From Desulfovibrio sp. A2 (GTDB taxonomy: Bacteria; Desulfobacterota; Desulfovibrionia; Desulfovibrionales; Desulfovibrionaceae), in the NCBI RefSeq assembly GCF_000226255.1, contig NZ_AGFG01000060.1, positions 62,001-126,000 of the forward strand: a DNA stretch of 64,000 nt, given 5' to 3'. The notes under the pieces were generated by a model. That model was given only the letters and a program-made list of their open reading frames with translations, was not told where the DNA came from and did no database searches. Position 1 is the stretch's first letter. Each line of letters opens with the position of its first letter. Below are positions 54,060-63,313 of the stretch, piece after piece. A program made the position numbers and the translations under genes.

Positions 54060-54108
54060 GCACGACGGCCCGCGCACCCGAAATCAGCGGGTACGCGGGC
54101 CGTCGTGC
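54060..54108. terminator. Bidirectional terminator between pgpA and the LysE gene
   Basis: A perfect 15-bp stem (GCACGACGGCCCGCG/CGCGGGCCGTCGTGC) with a further inner CCCG/CGGG pairing lies between convergent genes. It lacks a T-run but is the strongest hairpin in the region. Confidence 0.65.
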
Positions 54109-54182
54109 GTTGACCGCGAGACTTCCGTCAGGGGGGATGGGGCGGGTATCCGCCCGGCGGAGCATCCGTGTTCCGTGCGAAC

Positions 54183-54884
54183 TCAGCCCCGCTCGGCCTG
54201 CGCCAGGCGGATGCCCAGGAACAGGAACAGCGCGCCAAGGCAGCGGTCGCCCCAGCGCGCGAACCGGCCCGCATGCCCTCCGGCCTGGAAGAGGCTGCCC
54301 ACGCGGGCCGCGCCCCACGCCACCAGCAGGTTCACCACGGTGCTGTTGACGGTGAAGATGCACCCCAGCAGCAGAAAGGCCAGGGGCGACGGCGGCGCGC
54401 CCGCCCTGCCACCGTCCACGAACTGCGGCAGGAAGGCCAGGAAGAACAACGCCACCTTGGGGTTCAGGGCGTTGGTCAGAAAGCCCTGCGCGAACACCGC
54501 GCGCAGGGTGGTTCGTGGCGCGCGTTCCTGGTCTGGTTGCCCGCGCCGGTCAGACGCGGCGGGTGATGCGGCGGCCTTCGCCGTGCCTTTGCGGGCCAGC
54601 AGCAGGGTGGCCCCCATGTACAGCAGATAGGCCGCACCCAGCATCTTCACCACGCTGAAGGCCGTGGCCGAGGTGGCCAGCACAGCGGACAGGCCGAAGG
54701 CCGTCGCTGCGATGTGCACGGAACATCCCGCGCCGATGCCGAGCGCTGCCGCCACGCCCGCGCGCAGACCGCGCGTGCCGCACGTAGTAGACCGGGCGAT
54801 GATGTACAGCATGTTCGGGCCGGGGGTGATGTGCAGCAGCAGGCCAGAGGCCACGAACAGCCAGATGTCGTGCACGCCGTGCAT
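54183..54884 (-). CDS. LysE/RhtB family amino-acid exporter
   Basis: The 233-residue protein has six predicted transmembrane helices and the LysE N-terminal signature SGLLLHITPGPNMLYIIARS, followed by GVAAALGIGAGCSVHI. A cytoplasmic loop (about residues 108-130) is hydrophilic. The conserved FLTNALNPKVALFFLAFLP precedes the C-terminal helices. Members export amino acids or related metabolites, but the substrate here is unknown. ATG 54884 has GGAGGA upstream. The candidate promoter lies among repeated ATGTGCGTTG words. Confidence 0.92.
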   Translation of the reverse strand: MHGVHDIWLFVASGLLLHITPGPNMLYIIARSTTCGTRGLRAGVAAALGIGAGCSVHIAATAFGLSAVLATSATAFSVVKMLGAAYLLYMGATLLLARKGTAKAAASPAASDRRGQPDQERAPRTTLRAVFAQGFLTNALNPKVALFFLAFLPQFVDGGRAGAPPSPLAFLLLGCIFTVNSTVVNLLVAWGAARVGSLFQAGGHAGRFARWGDRCLGALFLFLGIRLAQAERG

Positions 54885-54969
54885 GGGATGTCCTCCGATG
54901 TTTCCGCCCTCATGCGCCCCGGCCTTGCGGGCGTCAAGCCGATATCCGGGGGGGGGACCGCTGGCCAGC

Positions 54970-55058
54970 AATGTGCGTTGTGTGCCTGTGGAAAATGTGC
55001 GTTGTTCAGGTAATATGTCAAATTCAAAAGGATTAATGGGAACGCCGCATGTGCGTTG
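54970..55058. promoter_or_regulatory. LysE-gene promoter region with three ATGTGCGTTG direct repeats
   Basis: ATGTGCGTTG occurs at 54971, 54995 and 55049, the first two as the longer AATGTGCGTTGT. A -35-like TTGACA on the minus strand (55021-55016), with a weak ACATTT 17 bases on, overlaps the second copy. Repeats may be operator sites for the exporter. The rest of the 394-bp gap is less GC-rich but holds no gene. Confidence 0.45.
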
Positions 55059-55278
55059 CGTGGCGCGGAAGCTGGCAGGGGGCGTCCCGCGCAGCCGTCT
55101 GGACCAGCTCCGGGACATCTCCAGCCACGCGTCAGGAACACCGTGTGCGCAACGGTGTGCGTATCTTTGGTATCTTAGCGATATGGTATAGCTTTTTAAA
55201 AAGACAGAAGGCGGTGGGGCGCAGGGGGGGGCGTCGCCCGGCGGCCAGGCAGGATGGATAGGGAACAGCCGTCCGGGC

Positions 55279-55674
55279 CTACTCTGGCGGCAGCAGACCC
55301 AGGGTGCGCAGTTCCGTGTACAGGCGGTCAAAGTCCAGCGGCTTGACCAGATAGGCGGCAATGTGCCCCTGCTCGAAGGCGCGCAACGCGATGTTGATGT
55401 CGGTGACGGCGGTGGTGACCAGCACGGGCACCTGGGGCAGGCCGCGCTCCGCTTCCACGGTGCGGATGCGTTCCAGCACGGTCAGCCCGCTTTCGCCGGG
55501 CAGCATCAGGTCCAGCAGCACCACGCCGAAGGGGGTGTCGAGGTCCAGCGCCTGCATGTAGGCCGCCAGGGCGCGTTCCGCGTCGTCCGCGCGGTGGGTG
55601 TCGAAATACCGGTTCAGCGCAAGGTTAAGGACGCGGGCGCTGAGGGCGTCGTCTTCTACGATGAGGGCTCGCAT
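55279..55674 (-). CDS. Single-domain response regulator
   Basis: The 131-residue receiver has IVEDDALSARV, the phospho-acceptor Asp in VVLLDLMLPGESG, the switch region VTTAVTD and the Lys of LVKPLDFDRL. It has no output domain. It lies between the rrf2 gene and the LysE gene on the minus strand. It is separated from rrf2 by a hairpin at 55838, so it may be a separate unit. GGAGG precedes ATG 55674. Partner kinase unknown. Confidence 0.92.
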   Translation of the reverse strand: MRALIVEDDALSARVLNLALNRYFDTHRADDAERALAAYMQALDLDTPFGVVLLDLMLPGESGLTVLERIRTVEAERGLPQVPVLVTTAVTDINIALRAFEQGHIAAYLVKPLDFDRLYTELRTLGLLPPE

Positions 55675-55837
55675 GGGGCCTCCGGGCGGTCCGCCGTGGC
55701 CGCCGGTGGGCGGTTGCATGGCGCAGTGGGATGATGCGCCGCGCAATGTAGCCCGGAATGCCCGGAGAAAGGAAGAATAGATTTGAGAGGCTCGTGCTGG
55801 CGGGCATCCAGGAACGTGGGGGCGCGGGGGCGCGTGG

Positions 55838-55865
55838 CCGGGCCGCACCCTGAAGAAAGGCCCGG
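55838..55865 (-). terminator. Hairpin after the hmc operon
   Basis: CCGGGCC pairs with GGCCCGG across a 14-nt loop, just after the rrf2 stop on the minus strand. The stem is short and lacks a T-run. Confidence 0.35.
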
Positions 55866-55870
55866 CGGCG

Positions 55871-56323
55871 TCAGTCCTGGGCGTGGGGCGAGATGTGGCA
55901 GGCGTTCTTGGGGCACAGGCTGGCGTCGCGCATCAGGTCGGCCAGGGTGAAACTGTTGAGCTTCTTGTACATGGCGCGCGAGGCCTCGTCCCAGATGGTG
56001 CGCGTCAGGCACACGGCCATGCGCGGGCAGCAGGGGTTTTCCTCGTCGCAGGTGTAGGGGGCCAGCGATTCTTCCAGCGCGAACACCACGTCGCCCACGG
56101 GAATTTCCGCGGCGGGCTGGGTAAGCTGGTAGCCGCCGTGCGCGCCCAGCGTGCTGCGGATGTAGCCAGCCTTGCGCAGTACCCGGATGAGTTTTTCCAG
56201 GTACTTGACGGAAATACCCTGGCGCTTGGCGATATCGCGGATGGACACGGGGGCTTCCGTGCCGTGCATGGCGATGTCGAGCAGCATGCGGGTGCCGTAT
56301 CGGCTGCGGGTGGTCAGTTTCAT
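55871..56323 (-). CDS. rrf2: Rrf2, regulator of the hmc operon (founding Rrf2-family type)
   Basis: The 150-residue protein has the Rrf2 winged helix (MKLTTRSRYGTRMLLDIA, ISVKYLEKLIRVLRKAGYI and GAHGGYQL). Its cysteine cluster is CDEENPCCPRMAVC (C-x6-CC-x5-C), suited to an Fe-S cofactor, with two more Cys near the C-terminus (LCPKNACHI). As I recall, loss of rrf1/rrf2 in D. vulgaris raises hmc expression. Palindromes of IscR-like size lie upstream of hmcA. ATG 56323 has no strong ribosome binding site. The upstream spacer is an 11-bp tandem array. Confidence 0.93.
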   Translation of the reverse strand: MKLTTRSRYGTRMLLDIAMHGTEAPVSIRDIAKRQGISVKYLEKLIRVLRKAGYIRSTLGAHGGYQLTQPAAEIPVGDVVFALEESLAPYTCDEENPCCPRMAVCLTRTIWDEASRAMYKKLNSFTLADLMRDASLCPKNACHISPHAQD

Positions 56324-56352
56324 GCGTGTGTCGTTATGGTTTCGGCTCGCCC

Positions 56353-56428
56353 AGTCGTCTGCCAGTCGTCTGCCTGTCGTCTGCCTGTTGTCGCTTGTCG
56401 TCCGGCTATCGTTCGCCTGTCGTCCGGC
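56353..56428. repeat. 11-bp tandem array between rrf1 and rrf2 (7 units)
   Basis: Seven consecutive units related to TGTCGTCTGCC (one of 10 bases, the rest 11) fill the space between rrf1 and rrf2. The first three are nearly identical. They replace a normal ribosome-binding region for rrf2. Confidence 0.8.
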
Positions 56429-56438
56429 TGTTGGCGGG

Positions 56439-56840
56439 CTATTCGCCCAGCGCCCGCCGCACGATGCCCAGCATCAGGTCCGGGTCGAACGGCTTGTCCA
56501 CGGTGCCCACGGCGTTGGGCACCATCAGGTGCAGGCCGCCAAGGCCGGTCACCAGCACCACGGGTATGTGCGCGCCGCCGGGCAGGTCCATCAGTTCGCG
56601 GTACACGCGGGGGCCCCACTGGCGGGGCATTTCCAGGTCCAGGGTCACCAGGTCGGGCCGCCGGGCCCGGGCCATTTCCACGGCGTCGGGGCCTTCGGTG
56701 GCCGCGTCGGCCCGGTAGCCGTTGGTCCTGAACAGCGAGACGAGGTAGGCGGCGATGTCCGGGTCGTCCTCTACCACCAGGATGGACTTAGCCAGAGTGT
56801 TCCGGGCCGGGGTGTTCCGGTCCTGGGTGGCGTTGGCCAT
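56439..56840 (-). CDS. rrf1: Rrf1, single-domain response regulator of the hmc operon
   Basis: The 133-residue protein is a receiver (VVEDDPDIAAYL, phospho-acceptor in LVTLDLEMPRQWGPRVYREL, VTGLGG, Lys in VDKPFDPDLMLGIVRRAL) with a short N-terminal extension. It has no DNA-binding domain. It closely resembles the second receiver of the Tmc cluster. ATG 56840 has GGAG upstream. It lies between hmcF and rrf2, the arrangement known in D. vulgaris, and a hairpin separates it from hmcF. Confidence 0.92.
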   Translation of the reverse strand: MANATQDRNTPARNTLAKSILVVEDDPDIAAYLVSLFRTNGYRADAATEGPDAVEMARARRPDLVTLDLEMPRQWGPRVYRELMDLPGGAHIPVVLVTGLGGLHLMVPNAVGTVDKPFDPDLMLGIVRRALGE

Positions 56841-56989
56841 GCGTCGCTCCGGGCCTCCGTTTGCGGGCCGGGCCGGGGCCGCCGGTTCCACCTTGCGAGC
56901 GGAAGGGGCGGCGGTCCGGCGGGCCGGGCGGGGGGCGGCTCTCCCCGCCAGGCGGCCGTGAACATGCGGCCTTGGGCCGTCGCGTGGGG

Positions 56990-57026
56990 GCGCGGGCCTT
57001 GCCATGTTGTCGTGCAAGGCCCGCGC
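56990..57026 (-). terminator. Strong hairpin between hmcF and rrf1
   Basis: GCGCGGGCCTTGC pairs perfectly over 13 bp with GCAAGGCCCGCGC, loop of 11. No T-run follows. It may attenuate transcription into rrf1-rrf2 or protect the hmc mRNA 3' end. Confidence 0.6.
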
Positions 57027-57039
57027 TCCCCGGCGCGCT

Positions 57040-58431
57040 CTATTCGTCCTCTTCCTGCGGCTTCAGGTGCTCGGGCACGATGACCATGCTGATGAGCAGC
57101 GGCTTCAGGAACGACCAGCGGATGCCGATCTCGTATTCTTCTTCCAGGTCGCGGATGGCGTCCCAGCAGTTGTGGCAGGGCGCCACCACAAGCTTGCAGC
57201 CGGTGGCCAGGATCTGGTCGCGCTTGGTCTTCAGGGCCACGTTGCGCTGGTGCCGGTAACGGCCGATGCCGTTGAACCCGCCCCCACCGCCGCAGCAGTA
57301 GTTGTGTTCTCGGTTGGGAGCCATTTCGTGGAAGTCTTCCGCGATGTAACTCATGATGATGCGGGTGTGCTTGGCAAGGCCGTGGTTGCGCACGTAGTTG
57401 CAGGAATCCTGCAAGGTCACGGGTTCCTTGATGCGCTTTTCCGGGTCGATCTTCAGCTTGCCGGTGGTCAGCGCCTCGGACACCCATTCCACGTAGTGCA
57501 GGAAGGGCACCGGGGTCCGGCCGTCGGCACGGCCTGCCCAGTAGGGACCCTCGATGACCGTGGCGCGGTGGGCGTGGCCGCATTCGGTGCCGACGACGCG
57601 CTTGGGCCGCAGCTTGTCCACGGCGGCGTAAACGCGCTCCACCTGCATCTTGCAACCCGCCCAGTCGCCGGCGAACATGGTCAGCGAGGTCTGCTCCCAG
57701 CCTTCGCTGGGCACGGTCCAGTTCTCGCCCGCCAGGTGGAACAGGATGGCGGCCTCGGCCAGGTCTTCGGGGTAGTGCTTGGGCTCGCGGGCGTTCAGCA
57801 CGTACATGGTGTCCGCGTCTTCCTTGTCGACGGGGATCTCAAGGCCCGGCCATTCTTCCTGCTGTTCCTCGGCCATCCATTCGCAGGTTTCCACCCAGTC
57901 TTCGGTGGTCACGTCCATCTGCGCCCCGTACACGCGGTGCATGCCGGAGCCGATCTTCAGTTCCCACGGCACGAAGCCCTGGGAGAAGAGCAGGCCGCGC
58001 AGGTAGCTGAACATGACGCCCATGTCGATGCCGTGGGGGCAGTACATGCCGCAGCGGTTGCAGCAGGTGCACTGCGACCAGGCCACCTCCATGGTGCGCA
58101 TCATGAACGCGGTGTCCACCTCGCCCTTCTTGCGCACGATTTCGCCGAGGGTGGACTGGATCTTGTAGGCGGGCACCTGCTTGGGGTCGCGCTCGTTGAC
58201 CCGGTACAGGAAGCAGCTGTCGGCGCACATGCCGCAGTGGGCGCAGATTTCCAGCCACGTCTTGGTGCGCGACTGCAAGGTTTTCTGCAGGGTGGCCTTA
58301 AGGGCCTCCACGTCAACCTCAAGCTCCGCCATTTCCTTGTAGTATTGCGCTCCGCCCTTGTCGCCGAGCAGGGCCTTGAGGTCCTCTTCGGTGTTGACGG
58401 GGCGTCTGTTGCAGAACGTTCCTTCAGGCAT
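57040..58431 (-). CDS. hmcF: HmcF, cytoplasmic iron-sulfur protein with CCG domains (HdrD-like)
   Basis: The 463-residue protein has two ferredoxin-like motifs ([14 protein letters not shown] and [14 protein letters not shown]). Two CCG regions follow ([17 protein letters not shown], and YCCGGGGG with [10 protein letters not shown]). It forms the cytoplasmic end of the Hmc complex, exchanging electrons with soluble partners. It is paralogous to TmcB. The start [10 protein letters not shown] at 58431 has GGAGCATCCC upstream. Confidence 0.95.
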   Translation of the reverse strand: MPEGTFCNRRPVNTEEDLKALLGDKGGAQYYKEMAELEVDVEALKATLQKTLQSRTKTWLEICAHCGMCADSCFLYRVNERDPKQVPAYKIQSTLGEIVRKKGEVDTAFMMRTMEVAWSQCTCCNRCGMYCPHGIDMGVMFSYLRGLLFSQGFVPWELKIGSGMHRVYGAQMDVTTEDWVETCEWMAEEQQEEWPGLEIPVDKEDADTMYVLNAREPKHYPEDLAEAAILFHLAGENWTVPSEGWEQTSLTMFAGDWAGCKMQVERVYAAVDKLRPKRVVGTECGHAHRATVIEGPYWAGRADGRTPVPFLHYVEWVSEALTTGKLKIDPEKRIKEPVTLQDSCNYVRNHGLAKHTRIIMSYIAEDFHEMAPNREHNYCCGGGGGFNGIGRYRHQRNVALKTKRDQILATGCKLVVAPCHNCWDAIRDLEEEYEIGIRWSFLKPLLISMVIVPEHLKPQEEDE

Positions 58432-58489
58432 GGGATGCTCCTTTCGTGTCCGTCACTCGCATGGCACGATCATGGAACGGCCGGGGCCG

Positions 58490-59170
58490 CTACCAGGGGA
58501 AGGCCGCCCCGCGGCTGTACCCGCCGCGCTTGATGGCATAGTCCATGCCTATCTGGCCGCGCGACATGAAGAACAGCACGATGTGGGACAGCTTGGTGAA
58601 CGGGGCCACGATGAGCATCAGCTCGCCCGTGATGATGTGGGCGAGCAGCCACGCCTCGTAGTTGCCCACGTGCAGCCGGGCCACGAACCCGGTGACGAAC
58701 GGCGCCGCCGAAACGGCGAGGATGAACCAGTCGTAGGCGGTGGTGAGGATGCGCACCTCGGTCAGGGCGATGCGCCGCAGCGCGATCATGACCAGGCCGA
58801 TGATGGCGGCGACGGTCAGCGCGTCGGCGATGCCCATGGGCAGCGCAGGCAGGCTGAAGCCGAACCGCTCGGCCAGGATGATGTTGTGCCCGGCGAGGAA
58901 CAGCGGCACCAGCACCGCGCCGATGTGGAACAGGAAGAACGCCACGGCGAAGTAAGGCTGTTCGCGCCAGCTCTGGGTGCCGAACGGCAGCATCCACTTC
59001 AGGGCGGAATGGATGCCGCCCTTCAGGCCGTGGGCAAGGTGCGGGCCGTAGGCCACGCGGTCGAGCTGCCAGCTCAGGCCGCGCACGTACCAGACCACGC
59101 GCGCCGTGAGGCCGCCGAAGAAGACCAGCAGCGCCACCCACAGCATGGGACCGGTGAGGAATGCGTACAT
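58490..59170 (-). CDS. hmcE: HmcE, membrane cytochrome b-like subunit
   Basis: The 226-residue protein has about five transmembrane helices (GPMLWVALLVFFGGLTARVV, FAVAFFLFHIGAVLVPLFL, ALTVAAIIGLVMIAL). Histidines FLFHIGA and LAHIITGEL are candidate haem b ligands, as in NarI. It parallels TmcC in position next to the CCG protein gene. GGAGCATACC lies upstream of ATG 59170, and hmcD is 17 bases upstream. Confidence 0.93.
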   Translation of the reverse strand: MYAFLTGPMLWVALLVFFGGLTARVVWYVRGLSWQLDRVAYGPHLAHGLKGGIHSALKWMLPFGTQSWREQPYFAVAFFLFHIGAVLVPLFLAGHNIILAERFGFSLPALPMGIADALTVAAIIGLVMIALRRIALTEVRILTTAYDWFILAVSAAPFVTGFVARLHVGNYEAWLLAHIITGELMLIVAPFTKLSHIVLFFMSRGQIGMDYAIKRGGYSRGAAFPW

Positions 59171-59186
59171 GGTATGCTCCTATGGC

Positions 59187-59324
59187 CTAGTATTTGCGGA
59201 TCTTTTCGTCGCGCCCGGTAAGGAACAGCCAGTAGCACACGAAGCCCACCAGGGTGGCACCCATCAGCAGATAGGTGATGTTCTTGGTGTGCAGCATGAA
59301 CTCGTGCAGGGTATGGATTTCCAT
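59187..59324 (-). CDS. hmcD: HmcD, small single-helix membrane subunit
   Basis: A 45-residue frame, MEIHTLHEFMLHTKNI, then TYLLMGATLVGFVCYWLFLT and GRDEKIRKY, has one transmembrane helix and a basic C-terminus. AAGGAG precedes ATG 59324. Its place between hmcC and hmcE identifies it as HmcD, a small integral subunit of unknown specific role. Confidence 0.9.
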   Translation of the reverse strand: MEIHTLHEFMLHTKNITYLLMGATLVGFVCYWLFLTGRDEKIRKY

Positions 59325-59343
59325 AGCTTGCTCCTTGGCACCC

Positions 59344-60510
59344 TTAGTGGGCGTCCTTGTATTCGGGATGCTCGTACAGCACCGGCATGCGCGTGGCGAT
59401 GAACCGGTAGACCGTGATGATGAGCGTCACGATGAACACCGAAACGCCGATCTCCATCCAGTGCGGGAAGTAGCGGTCGGCGGCGGGCAGATTCCAGTTG
59501 AAGGCGATGAGCGAGACGTTGAAGCGGTTCACCACGATGCCGAGCACCGCGAAGATGGACGCCACGCGCACCAGCGTCATGTTTCTTTCGCGCACGCCAA
59601 GGGCGTACAGGAACGAGGGCAGCGCCACGAAGCCGAACATCTCGACCAGGAACCACGCCCCGTATCCGGTGGCGAGGTAGGCCCAGTCGTTGTCCATGGC
59701 GATGTCCATGGTCTTGATGAAGAAATACCCGGCAAGCACGAACGAGGCCGCCTTGCCGAAGCCGAAGACCACGCCCTCGGCTTCCTTCAGGTGGGTTTCG
59801 TCCATCTTGTGGTGCAGCCCGGCGTGGGCCAGGGTGCCCTCGAAGATGACCATCGAAAGGCCCGCCACCATGGACGAGATGAAGAAGAACACCGGCAGGA
59901 AGCTGGAGTACCACAGGGGGTGCAGCTTGCCCGGGGCGATGAGGAACAGCGCGCCCAGCGAGGACTGGTGCAGGGTGGACAGCACCACGCCGAAGATGGT
60001 CAGCATAAGGGTGAGCTTGACCACCACGTTGCGGATCTTGCGCAGGCCCAGCCACTCCAGCGCCGCCGGGGACCATTCCACGAACAGCACGGTGAGGTAG
60101 GTGGCCACGCACAGGCCCACTTCGAACAACAGCGAGGTGGTGCCCTGCGAGTACACCAGCGGGTAGGGCAGGCGCAGCGGATGCCCCAGGTCGTAATGCA
60201 GCGCCACGACCACGAAGAAGTAGCCGAGGAACGCCGTGGTGATGGCCGGGCGCACCGCCGAGTGGTAGCGCTTCATCCCGAACAGGTAGCATGAGGCCGA
60301 GGTGACGTAGCCGCCAGCGGCCAGAGCCACGCCGCACAAGAGGTCGAACCCGATCCAGATGCCCCACGGGTTGTTGTCCGACAGGTTGGTGACGGCCCCG
60401 ATGCCCTGGGTGAAGCGGATGAAGGTGATCACCGCGCCCACGGCAAGGATGATGGCCGTTATGATGTTGCCGGGCGTGAACAGGCCGTTTTTGGTGTTCG
60501 CGTCGTGCAT
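59344..60510 (-). CDS. hmcC: HmcC, NrfD/DsrP-type integral membrane subunit
   Basis: The 388-residue protein has about ten transmembrane helices (for example IITAIILAVGAVITFIRF, LLCGVALAAGGYVTSAS and FFFISSMVAGLSMVIF). It belongs to the NrfD/PsrC family, which exchanges electrons with quinones or partner haem and Fe-S subunits. It works with the ferredoxin HmcB, encoded directly upstream with one base between the genes. I chose ATG 60510 because AGGAGG lies upstream. Open frame before it lies inside hmcB. Confidence 0.95.
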   Translation of the reverse strand: MHDANTKNGLFTPGNIITAIILAVGAVITFIRFTQGIGAVTNLSDNNPWGIWIGFDLLCGVALAAGGYVTSASCYLFGMKRYHSAVRPAITTAFLGYFFVVVALHYDLGHPLRLPYPLVYSQGTTSLLFEVGLCVATYLTVLFVEWSPAALEWLGLRKIRNVVVKLTLMLTIFGVVLSTLHQSSLGALFLIAPGKLHPLWYSSFLPVFFFISSMVAGLSMVIFEGTLAHAGLHHKMDETHLKEAEGVVFGFGKAASFVLAGYFFIKTMDIAMDNDWAYLATGYGAWFLVEMFGFVALPSFLYALGVRERNMTLVRVASIFAVLGIVVNRFNVSLIAFNWNLPAADRYFPHWMEIGVSVFIVTLIITVYRFIATRMPVLYEHPEYKDAH

Positions 60511-60511
60511 G

Positions 60512-61630
60512 TTATGCGTCCTCCTTGCCTTCGCCGCCGGCATCGGGCGGGGTGTCCTGCCCTTCGGCGCGCAGCGCGGCGAACTTCTCTTCGAACGCCT
60601 GCTCGGCCTGCTCGATGGCCTTCTTGACCTCGCGGGTCACGGCGGCGTCCTTTTCCTTGGCCGCCTTGGCCAGCGCCGAGTTCATGGCGGTTTCGGCATC
60701 GGCCTTGGCCTTGGCCAGCGCGGCCTGGACGGCCTCTTCGCGTTCTTCGGCCGCAACCTTTTCCTTGCGCTTGGAGATGGCGTAGGCCCCGGTCAGCAGC
60801 ACCGGCCAGATGCCCACCACCATGGGCACGGAGCCAAGGGCCCCGGCCGTGTATTCCGGCGCGGACTTGGTGCCCATCTCCTGCTGGCCCACGGCCTCGA
60901 ACGGCGCGCCGGACACGTACATCCACGCCGTGCCGCCCATTTCCAGTTCACCGTAGATGTGATCCTGGTAGCGGCCGGGGTTTGAGCGGATGCGGTCGCG
61001 CGCGATGCGCACGAGGTCCTCGCGCTTGCCGAAGGTCAGGGCCTCCTTGGGGCAGGCCTCGACACAGCCGGGCAGCTTGCCTTCCTGCAGGCGCGGGTGA
61101 CACATGGTGCACTTCTGGATCAGCGGGTCGAAGGGCTCGTCGTACTGGAAGGCGGGCACGTTGAACGGGCACGCCACCATGCAGTACCGGCAGCCCACGC
61201 ACAGGCTGCCGTCGTAGGTGACGGAGCCGTCGGGGTTCTTGGTGAACGCCTTGACGAAGCAGGCCGAGGCGCAGGCGGGTTCCAGGCAGTGGTTGCACTG
61301 CTGCTTGCGGAACACCGGGTGCTCCAGCCCCGCCACGTTGTACTTGTTGACCACCGTCCAGTTGTTCGCGTCGGTGCGGCGCGACTTTTCAAGCACCGTC
61401 AGGTCGTCGAACTTCACCTTGGGCGCGGGCAGCTTGTTCACCTCGTTGCAGCCCTGCTCGCACTTCCGGCAGCCGATGCAGCGGGTGGTGTCGTGCAGCA
61501 CCCCGTAACTGTCCTTGTAGCCCTTGAAGCTCTGGTTGCCCGCCGCGACGGCCTGTTTCGCGCCTACAGCGCTCATGGCCGTGGAAACACCGGCGGTGCC
61601 CAGCAGGGTCAGGAATCTTCTCCTGTTCAT
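60512..61630 (-). CDS. hmcB: HmcB, periplasmic 4Fe-4S ferredoxin-type subunit with C-terminal membrane anchor
   Basis: The 372-residue protein starts with a twin-arginine-like signal ([15 protein letters not shown]). It has four 4Fe-4S motif groups ([37 protein letters not shown] and CTMCHPRL with [12 protein letters not shown]). A hydrophobic helix ([15 protein letters not shown]) follows, then an Ala/Lys/Glu-rich coiled-coil tail of about 90 residues. HmcB links the haem subunit HmcA to HmcC. AAGGAG precedes ATG 61630. Confidence 0.94.
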   Translation of the reverse strand: MNRRRFLTLLGTAGVSTAMSAVGAKQAVAAGNQSFKGYKDSYGVLHDTTRCIGCRKCEQGCNEVNKLPAPKVKFDDLTVLEKSRRTDANNWTVVNKYNVAGLEHPVFRKQQCNHCLEPACASACFVKAFTKNPDGSVTYDGSLCVGCRYCMVACPFNVPAFQYDEPFDPLIQKCTMCHPRLQEGKLPGCVEACPKEALTFGKREDLVRIARDRIRSNPGRYQDHIYGELEMGGTAWMYVSGAPFEAVGQQEMGTKSAPEYTAGALGSVPMVVGIWPVLLTGAYAISKRKEKVAAEEREEAVQAALAKAKADAETAMNSALAKAAKEKDAAVTREVKKAIEQAEQAFEEKFAALRAEGQDTPPDAGGEGKEDA

Positions 61631-61651
61631 GGATAACTCCTTACCGGTTTC

Positions 61652-63313
61652 CTATTTCGCGCGTTCCTTGTGACACTCGGCGCAGGCCGTGGCGGCGGGC
61701 TTCTCGATCTTCATCCGATCGTGGCAGCCCATGCACTGCTGGTGGTAGGCAGCCTTCAGGCCGGGGCGGTCGCCCTTGGCGGCGTCGAAGGGCTTGCCGT
61801 GGCAGCTGGCGCACTTGGGGGGCGTCTTGCTGAGGGGGCTGTTGTGATGGCAGCCCGCGCAGACGGTGGCCTTGTCGGTGTGGAACGTGGCGGCCAGCTT
61901 GTCGTCGCCGATGCCCGCCATCAGGGTGTTCACGATCTTGCGGTGCGGCAGCTTGGAGGCTTCGTACTTGTCGGACAGCACGCCGATGGTCACGAACTCG
62001 GGGATGTCGTCGGCGGGCAGGGTGCCCTTGGTGGTGCGGCGGGCGGCCAGGGTGGCGGCGGCCACTTCGGCGCGCTGCTCCTTGGTGGCCTTCAGCAGGC
62101 CGCCGTCGGCCACGGCCTTGGCGTCCATACCCACCGGATCGGCGTGGCACACCGCACAGGCGGTTTCGGACTGGGGCTTGGCCCCGGTCTTCATGAAGCC
62201 GTGGCAACCAGCGCACACCGGGGTTTCCACCCGGTTGTTGTGGCAGCCCACGCAGCTCTTCATGGAGTCGGGCTGGTGCATGGCCTTCTCGACCTGCACG
62301 AAGCTGCCGTCCTTCACGCCTTCCAGCGTGTGGCAGGTGGTGCAGTTGTCGATCTTCACGTGGTGGCAGGCGCGGCAGGTGTTGCTGGCCGCTTCGTGCA
62401 CCTTGTGGTTGAAGGCCACGGGCTTCATGGTGCCCTTCATGCCCTTGGGCGCGTTCTTGCCCACCTCGGGCAGGACCATGGCGGCGTCGGCCTGGCCGCG
62501 TTCCAGGCGGGGCACGTCGCGCACCACCTTGAACTTGGCCTGCATGGCCGGGTCATGGCAGCCGGCGCAGGAGACGGGGCCGCTGTCGGCCTTGGCCGGG
62601 GCGGCGGCCACGCTGCGGTGGCAGGTCACGCACTGGGTGTGCGCGGCCTCGCGCAGCGAGGGCTTCTTCTCCACGCGCGCGTCGCCGTGGCAGGCGCGGC
62701 AGGAGTCTTCCTTGTTCTTGCCCCACGAAAGCTTCTTGGCGGCTTCGTCGTACACGTGGTGGCACGCGCCGCAGTTCTTCTGCGGGTCGTTCACGGGCGC
62801 GATGGCCTTGGAGGCCACGTGCCGGTAGTGCAGCGACTTGTCGAGGCCGATTTCCTTCCACGAGGAGGCAACCGGCTTCGGGTTGTGGCACGAGCGGCAT
62901 TCGCCGTCCTGCGGGCCGGTCTTCTTGCCCGCCTTGGCCTGCTCGGTGTGACAGCCGATACAGTTCTCGTGGTAGATCTTCTTGAGGTCGGCGGCGGAGG
63001 TGTCCTCAAGGCGCATGAACCTGAGCGACATCTTGCCCTTGTCGTCGTTCTTGTGGCAGGTGGCGCATTCCTTGCCGGGCGCGGCGACCTTGACCACGGC
63101 TTCGGTGTGTCGATCGTGCGGGAAGGTGACCTTCGGCAATTCCAGATCGCCGAATTTCGCCATGACGCCGATCTCCACCAGGTCGGCGCGCTGCTCGCCC
63201 GTGGAGCCGGGAAGGGGCTTCGTCGTGCCCCGCGCATCCAGCCCGAAAACCGTGACCGCGGCCACGGCGACCAGAGCTCCCGCCCATCGCAGCAGTGATT
63301 TCGCGTTCATCAT
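61652..63313 (-). CDS. hmcA: HmcA, high-molecular-weight cytochrome c with sixteen haems
   Basis: The 553-residue precursor has a Sec signal (MMNAKSLLRWAGALVAVAAV). I count exactly sixteen CxxCH haem motifs, from CATCH near residue 85 to CAECH at the C-terminus, with many adjacent or distal His ligands (for example CGACHHVYD, CRACHHVK). HmcA takes electrons from periplasmic cytochrome c3 or hydrogenase and feeds the transmembrane Hmc complex. AAGGA precedes ATG 63313. It is the first gene of the operon. Two phased palindromes lie about 300 bases upstream. Confidence 0.97.
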   Translation of the reverse strand: MMNAKSLLRWAGALVAVAAVTVFGLDARGTTKPLPGSTGEQRADLVEIGVMAKFGDLELPKVTFPHDRHTEAVVKVAAPGKECATCHKNDDKGKMSLRFMRLEDTSAADLKKIYHENCIGCHTEQAKAGKKTGPQDGECRSCHNPKPVASSWKEIGLDKSLHYRHVASKAIAPVNDPQKNCGACHHVYDEAAKKLSWGKNKEDSCRACHGDARVEKKPSLREAAHTQCVTCHRSVAAAPAKADSGPVSCAGCHDPAMQAKFKVVRDVPRLERGQADAAMVLPEVGKNAPKGMKGTMKPVAFNHKVHEAASNTCRACHHVKIDNCTTCHTLEGVKDGSFVQVEKAMHQPDSMKSCVGCHNNRVETPVCAGCHGFMKTGAKPQSETACAVCHADPVGMDAKAVADGGLLKATKEQRAEVAAATLAARRTTKGTLPADDIPEFVTIGVLSDKYEASKLPHRKIVNTLMAGIGDDKLAATFHTDKATVCAGCHHNSPLSKTPPKCASCHGKPFDAAKGDRPGLKAAYHQQCMGCHDRMKIEKPAATACAECHKERAK

